The notes beneath the pieces are model-generated. The model did no database searches and was not told the DNA's origin. It was given only the letters and a program-made list of their open reading frames with translations. From CAZBPZ01 sp964493955 (lineage in GTDB: Bacteria > Chloroflexota > Dehalococcoidia > Dehalococcoidales > Fen-1064): 9,593 nt of DNA. Made by a program: the position numbers and the translations under genes. The stretch lies in assembly GCA_964493955.1 (NCBI GenBank), contig CAZBPZ010000063.1, forward strand, positions 1-9,593, written 5' to 3'. Positions 6,305 through 9,593 of this stretch are shown here, in pieces. The stretch's first letter is position 1. Every line of letters starts with the position of its first letter.

Positions 6305-6336
6305 GGCACGGCCAAGGGCCGTGCCCTTTCTTTTTT
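6305..6336 (+). terminator. Rho-independent terminator of the mraZ-rsmH-ftsA-ftsZ operon
   Basis: GGCACGGCC (6305-6313) pairs perfectly with GGCCGTGCC (6317-6325) around a 3-nt AAG loop. It is followed by a T-rich tail (CTTTC then six T, 6326-6336). This is a textbook intrinsic terminator. It separates the division operon from the nrdR-nrdJ genes across the assembly gap, which implies that those genes have their own promoter. Confidence 0.9.
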
Positions 6337-6356
6337 GGGCCTTTTCACTTCGGAGC

Positions 6357-6456
6357 NNNNNNNNNNNNNNNNNNNNNNNNNNNNNNNNNNNNNNNNNNNN
6401 NNNNNNNNNNNNNNNNNNNNNNNNNNNNNNNNNNNNNNNNNNNNNNNNNNNNNNNN
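6357..6456. other. Assembly gap of 100 N
   Basis: Exactly 100 undetermined bases. That length is a conventional placeholder, so the true gap size may be unknown. The gap begins 20 nt after the terminator tail and ends 12 nt before the nrdR ATG. It therefore hides the whole upstream control region of nrdR-nrdJ and possibly additional sequence or genes. Reading frames that appear to cross it are artefacts. Confidence 0.99.
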
Positions 6457-6468
6457 GTGGAGCAGTAG

Positions 6469-7002
6469 ATGCGGTGCCCGTTTTGTGGACACGATGATTC
6501 AAGAGTGGTTGATTCGCGCGAGGTGGATGACGGCATCAGGCGGCGGCGGGAATGCCTCGGTTGCCGGGGCCGCTTTACCACCTACGAGCGCATCAACCCG
6601 GTAAGCCTGTTTGTCATCAAGAAGGACCGGCGGCGCGAGGCGTACGACCGCGCCAAGATTCTGGCCGGGGTACGCAAGGCCTGCGAGAAGCGCCCCCTGG
6701 CGGCGGACAGGGTGGAGCACCTGGTGGACGAGGTAGAGGCTGAACTCTTCGCCATGGGTAAGGCCGAAGTGCCCAGCCGCGCCATCGGTGACATGGTGAT
6801 GCGGCGTCTGCGGGCCCTGGACCAGATTGCCTACATCCGCTTCGCCAGCGTTTACCGCCAGTTCACGGATATAACGGTACTCAAGGAAGAGGTCGATTCG
6901 TTGCTGGGCAGCCCGGAGCAGGCGCCGGGTGAGGCCCAGCTGCCGCTCATTCCGGAAGAAGGACTTGGAGTGACGGCACAGCGCGGGAGGGATGCCAGGT
7001 GA
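6469..7002 (+). CDS. nrdR: Transcriptional repressor NrdR
   Basis: NrdR represses ribonucleotide reductase genes and senses the dATP/ATP ratio. It begins MRCPFCGHDDSRVVDSREVDDG with a zinc ribbon formed by C3, C6, C29 and C32, including RRRRECLGCRGRFTTYER. This is followed by an ATP-cone domain (about 49-139) starting LFVIKKDRRREAYDRAKILAGVRKACEKRP and ending with IRFASVYRQFTDITVLKEEV. The standard protein is about 150 residues. Here a roughly 30-residue Pro/Glu/Gly-rich tail follows and extends to the overlap with nrdJ. The ATG at 6469 is preceded by GGAG, 6 nt away, just after the N gap. The stop TGA overlaps the nrdJ GTG by 4 nt, so repressor and target are translationally coupled. NrdR-binding boxes would be expected in the undetermined region upstream and cannot be seen. 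Confidence 0.96.
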   Translation: MRCPFCGHDDSRVVDSREVDDGIRRRRECLGCRGRFTTYERINPVSLFVIKKDRRREAYDRAKILAGVRKACEKRPLAADRVEHLVDEVEAELFAMGKAEVPSRAIGDMVMRRLRALDQIAYIRFASVYRQFTDITVLKEEVDSLLGSPEQAPGEAQLPLIPEEGLGVTAQRGRDAR

Positions 7003-9593
7003 AGGGTGCCAGTGATGAAGGCCGCCGGCTGACCCAGCTTACCCGCAACCAGATTGCCCGGGCCACTTTCCAGGCGGCCGAGAGCATGGGTATATCCGAC
7101 CGCAACCGCATCGAGCAGCTGACGCGGCAGGTCATGGAGCGGCTGGAGAAGGAGAAGCGCCTCATCAGCCGCGGGAACATGGGCGTGCTGCAGCCGCTGC
7201 CGGGGATGGAAGACATGTTGCCGGCGTCGCGCCGGCAGGACAAGCACCTCACCAGCCGGTCTGAGATACTGGCAATGGTGAAAGAGTTCCTCGACGGCGA
7301 GTCGAGCGAGCCGGAGGAGGTAAGACCGGAAGTGACTACCAGAGATGTTGGCCCGGCCGGGCGGCCGGTTACCGGGCTCAGGCTTACAGATAACGCCAGG
7401 CAGGTGCTGGCGAAGCGCTACCTGCGCAAGGACAGGACGGGCCAGCCGGTGGAAACACCGGAGGAGATGTTCCAGCGGGTGGCCCGGGCGATTGCTGGAG
7501 CCGAGCGCCTCTATGACCCGCAGGCGGACGTGGGCCGCTGGGAGGCCGAGTTCTACCGCCTGATGACCAGCCTTGACTTTCTCCCCAACTCGCCGACGCT
7601 GATGAACGCCGGACGCGAGCTGGGGCAGCTTTCGGCCTGCTTTGTCCTGCCGGTTGAGGACTCAATGGAGTCCATCTTTGAGGCCATCAAGAATACGGCC
7701 CTCATCCACAAGAGCGGCGGGGGTACCGGGTTCTCCTTCTCACGCCTGCGGCCGGAGACCGACCGCGTTGGCTCCACCGGGGGCGTGGCCAGCGGGCCGG
7801 TATCATTCATGCGCGCCTTTGATGCCGCTACCGACGTCATCAAGCAGGGCGGTATGCGCCGCGGGGCCAACATGGCCATCCTGCGGGTTGACCACCCGGA
7901 CATTCTCAAGTTCATCACCGCCAAGGATGACCCCACCGCCTTCACCAACTTCAACCTCTCGGTGGCCGTGACCGATGCCTTCATGGAAGCGGTCAGGGCC
8001 GGCGGTGACTACGACCTTATCAATCCGCGCACCGGCGAGGTACAGGGCCACCTCAACGCCCGTGAGGTGTTTGACCTCATTGTCTCCCATGCCTGGAAGA
8101 CGGGTGACCCCGGGGTGGTCTTCATTGACCGTATCAACCAGCACAACCCCACCCCGCACCTCGGCCAGATTGAGAGCACCAACCCCTGTGGTGAGCAGCC
8201 GCTGCTGCCCTACGAGTCCTGCAACCTTGGCTCGGTGAACCTGGCCCACATGCTGCGGTCGGTGGCGGGCCGGGTTGAGATTGACTGGGACAAGCTGCGG
8301 GAGACGGTGAAGACGGCGATACGCTTCCTGGACAACGTGATTGACGTGAACCGGTTCCCTCTTGATGAGATTGCCGGGATGACGAAGAAGTCACGCAAGG
8401 TGGGACTGGGGGTGATGGGCTTTGCCGATATGCTCATCCAGCTCGGGCTGCCCTATGACTCGGAAGAAGCGCTCCGGGTAGCCGGGGAGGTGATGCGCTT
8501 TATCAGCCAGGAGGCTGACCGTGCCTCGGAGGAGCTGGCGGAGGAGCGGGGTGTCTTCCCGGCGTTCGAGGGCAGCATCTACGATGTTAAGGGCGGTCCA
8601 CGGCTGAGGAACGCCTCCCGTACCACCATTGCCCCCACCGGCACGCTGTCAATCATCGCCGGGTGCTCCAGCGGCATCGAGCCGCTCTTCGCCCTCAGCT
8701 ACGTGCGTAACATCCTGGACGGCACGCGCATGATAGAGGTCAACCCCTACTTTGAGGAGGCGGCCCGCCGTGGTGGCTTCTACTCCGAGGAACTGATGGA
8801 GAAGCTGGCTGGCGGCGCCAGCCTTGGCGAAATCAAGGGTGTGCCGGATGACGTCAAGCGTGTCTTCGTCACCGCCCATGACATTGCGCCGGAGTGGCAT
8901 GTCAGGATGCAGGCTGCCTTCCAGAAGTACACGGACAACGCCGTCTCCAAGACGGTCAACTTCCCGCGGACGGCCACCAGGGAAGACGTGGCCCGTGTTT
9001 ACATGATGGCGTTCGAGGAAGGGCTCAAGGGGATTACCATCTACCGTGACGGCAGCCGTGAGAACCAGCCGATGAGCACCGGTCGCAGCGCGCCGGCCCG
9101 GACCGAGGGCGTCAGCATCACCCCGCGCAAGCGGAGCAAGGTCACTTCCGGCGTCACCGAGCGGGTGCGCACCGGCTGCGGGGCGCTCTACGTGACTGTC
9201 AACTCGGATGAGGGCGGTGTCTGCGAGGTCTTCCTGACACTGGGGAAGTCCGGCGGCTGCGCCTCGGCCCAGCTTGAGGCCATCGGGCGCCTCATATCAC
9301 TGGCGCTGCGGGCCGGGGTTGGCATGGAGTCACTCATCAAGCAGCTCCGCGGTATCCGCTGTCCTTCGATTGCCTGGGAGGAAGGCCGGGCGGTGCTCTC
9401 CTGCGCCGACGCCATTGCCGGGGTGCTGGAGCGGCACGTGAAGAAGGACCCGGACGAAGAGGGTGCCGAGCCCCCGCCGGCTGACTACGGCCTGGTGCGT
9501 AATATCGCGGGGCAGTGCCCGGACTGCGGCGGACTCCTGGCCTACGAGGAAGGCTGTTTCAAGTGCCCGGGCTGCGGCTATACGAAGTGCTAG
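6999..9593 (+). CDS. nrdJ: Adenosylcobalamin-dependent (class II) ribonucleoside-diphosphate reductase NrdJ
   Basis: NrdJ reduces ribonucleotides to deoxyribonucleotides using a thiyl radical generated from adenosylcobalamin, so it needs neither oxygen nor a separate radical subunit. In the 864 residues the catalytic barrel is clear: DFLPNSPTLMNAG (193-205), SACF with C214, GGGTGFSFSRLRP (240-252), the active-site loop NPCGEQPLLPYESCNLGS (395-412) with N395, C397 and E399, and TIAPTGTLSIIAGCSSGIEP (543-562). C214 and C408 should be the redox pair and C397 the thiyl cysteine, by homology with the Thermotoga enzyme. A TSCPD domain follows (about 726-805). The C-terminus carries six cysteines (C840, C843, C853, C856, C859, C864), a metal-ribbon-like, re-reducing tail. 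The N-terminal 125 or so residues precede the core. GTG start at 6999, with GGGAGG 8 nt upstream. Confidence 0.97.
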   Translation: MKGASDEGRRLTQLTRNQIARATFQAAESMGISDRNRIEQLTRQVMERLEKEKRLISRGNMGVLQPLPGMEDMLPASRRQDKHLTSRSEILAMVKEFLDGESSEPEEVRPEVTTRDVGPAGRPVTGLRLTDNARQVLAKRYLRKDRTGQPVETPEEMFQRVARAIAGAERLYDPQADVGRWEAEFYRLMTSLDFLPNSPTLMNAGRELGQLSACFVLPVEDSMESIFEAIKNTALIHKSGGGTGFSFSRLRPETDRVGSTGGVASGPVSFMRAFDAATDVIKQGGMRRGANMAILRVDHPDILKFITAKDDPTAFTNFNLSVAVTDAFMEAVRAGGDYDLINPRTGEVQGHLNAREVFDLIVSHAWKTGDPGVVFIDRINQHNPTPHLGQIESTNPCGEQPLLPYESCNLGSVNLAHMLRSVAGRVEIDWDKLRETVKTAIRFLDNVIDVNRFPLDEIAGMTKKSRKVGLGVMGFADMLIQLGLPYDSEEALRVAGEVMRFISQEADRASEELAEERGVFPAFEGSIYDVKGGPRLRNASRTTIAPTGTLSIIAGCSSGIEPLFALSYVRNILDGTRMIEVNPYFEEAARRGGFYSEELMEKLAGGASLGEIKGVPDDVKRVFVTAHDIAPEWHVRMQAAFQKYTDNAVSKTVNFPRTATREDVARVYMMAFEEGLKGITIYRDGSRENQPMSTGRSAPARTEGVSITPRKRSKVTSGVTERVRTGCGALYVTVNSDEGGVCEVFLTLGKSGGCASAQLEAIGRLISLALRAGVGMESLIKQLRGIRCPSIAWEEGRAVLSCADAIAGVLERHVKKDPDEEGAEPPPADYGLVRNIAGQCPDCGGLLAYEEGCFKCPGCGYTKC

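Noticed and set aside
6040..6604. Frames on both strands that cross the run of N
   Set aside because: Their continuity depends on undetermined bases, and the flanking translations match nothing apart from the real ftsZ and nrdR frames.
1..9593. Mobile elements, CRISPR arrays, tRNA or rRNA genes, defence or biosynthetic systems
   Set aside because: No array of equal-length repeats and spacers, no transposase or integrase motif, no tRNA-like cloverleaf and no rRNA sequence were seen. The window is core housekeeping DNA.

Overview
This is a GC-rich bacterial chromosomal segment of core housekeeping genes. The gene set and order (mraZ-rsmH running straight into ftsA-ftsZ, then nrdR and a B12-dependent ribonucleotide reductase) suggest Chloroflexota, most likely class Dehalococcoidia. 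This assignment is an inference from remembered gene order and protein style, not from a search. A run of exactly 100 N shows that the window comes from a scaffolded draft assembly.

Layout. Positions 1-1916 hold a minus-strand operon in the order trmD, rplS, priA: a tRNA m1G37 methyltransferase, ribosomal protein L19 and the replication-restart helicase. The spacers are 20 and 27 nt, and priA runs off the left edge. Positions 1917-2226 are a divergent control region. It holds a promoter for trmD on the minus strand, a promoter for mraZ on the plus strand, a 7-bp inverted repeat over the trmD -35 box, and four TGG-type boxes spaced exactly 10 bp apart that look like MraZ operators.

Positions 2227-6167 are a plus-strand division operon: mraZ, rsmH, ftsA, ftsZ. 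It is closed by a 15-bp GC hairpin and then a rho-independent terminator (6305-6336). The peptidoglycan and septal-synthesis genes that usually lie between rsmH and ftsA (ftsL, ftsI, murE/F/D/G/C/B, mraY, ftsW, ftsQ) are absent; only 106 nt separate the two genes.

After the 100-N gap (6357-6456), nrdR and nrdJ form a second plus-strand pair with a 4-nt GTGA overlap. They encode the zinc-ribbon/ATP-cone repressor of ribonucleotide reductase genes and the adenosylcobalamin-dependent class II reductase. The window ends exactly on the nrdJ stop codon.

Together the genes cover tRNA modification and ribosome assembly, replication restart, division-ring assembly and dNTP supply. I see no mobile element, CRISPR array, RNA gene or convincing new system. 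The points worth a second look are the collapsed dcw cluster, the helically phased MraZ box array, and the basic tail that follows the conserved C-terminal peptide of FtsZ.
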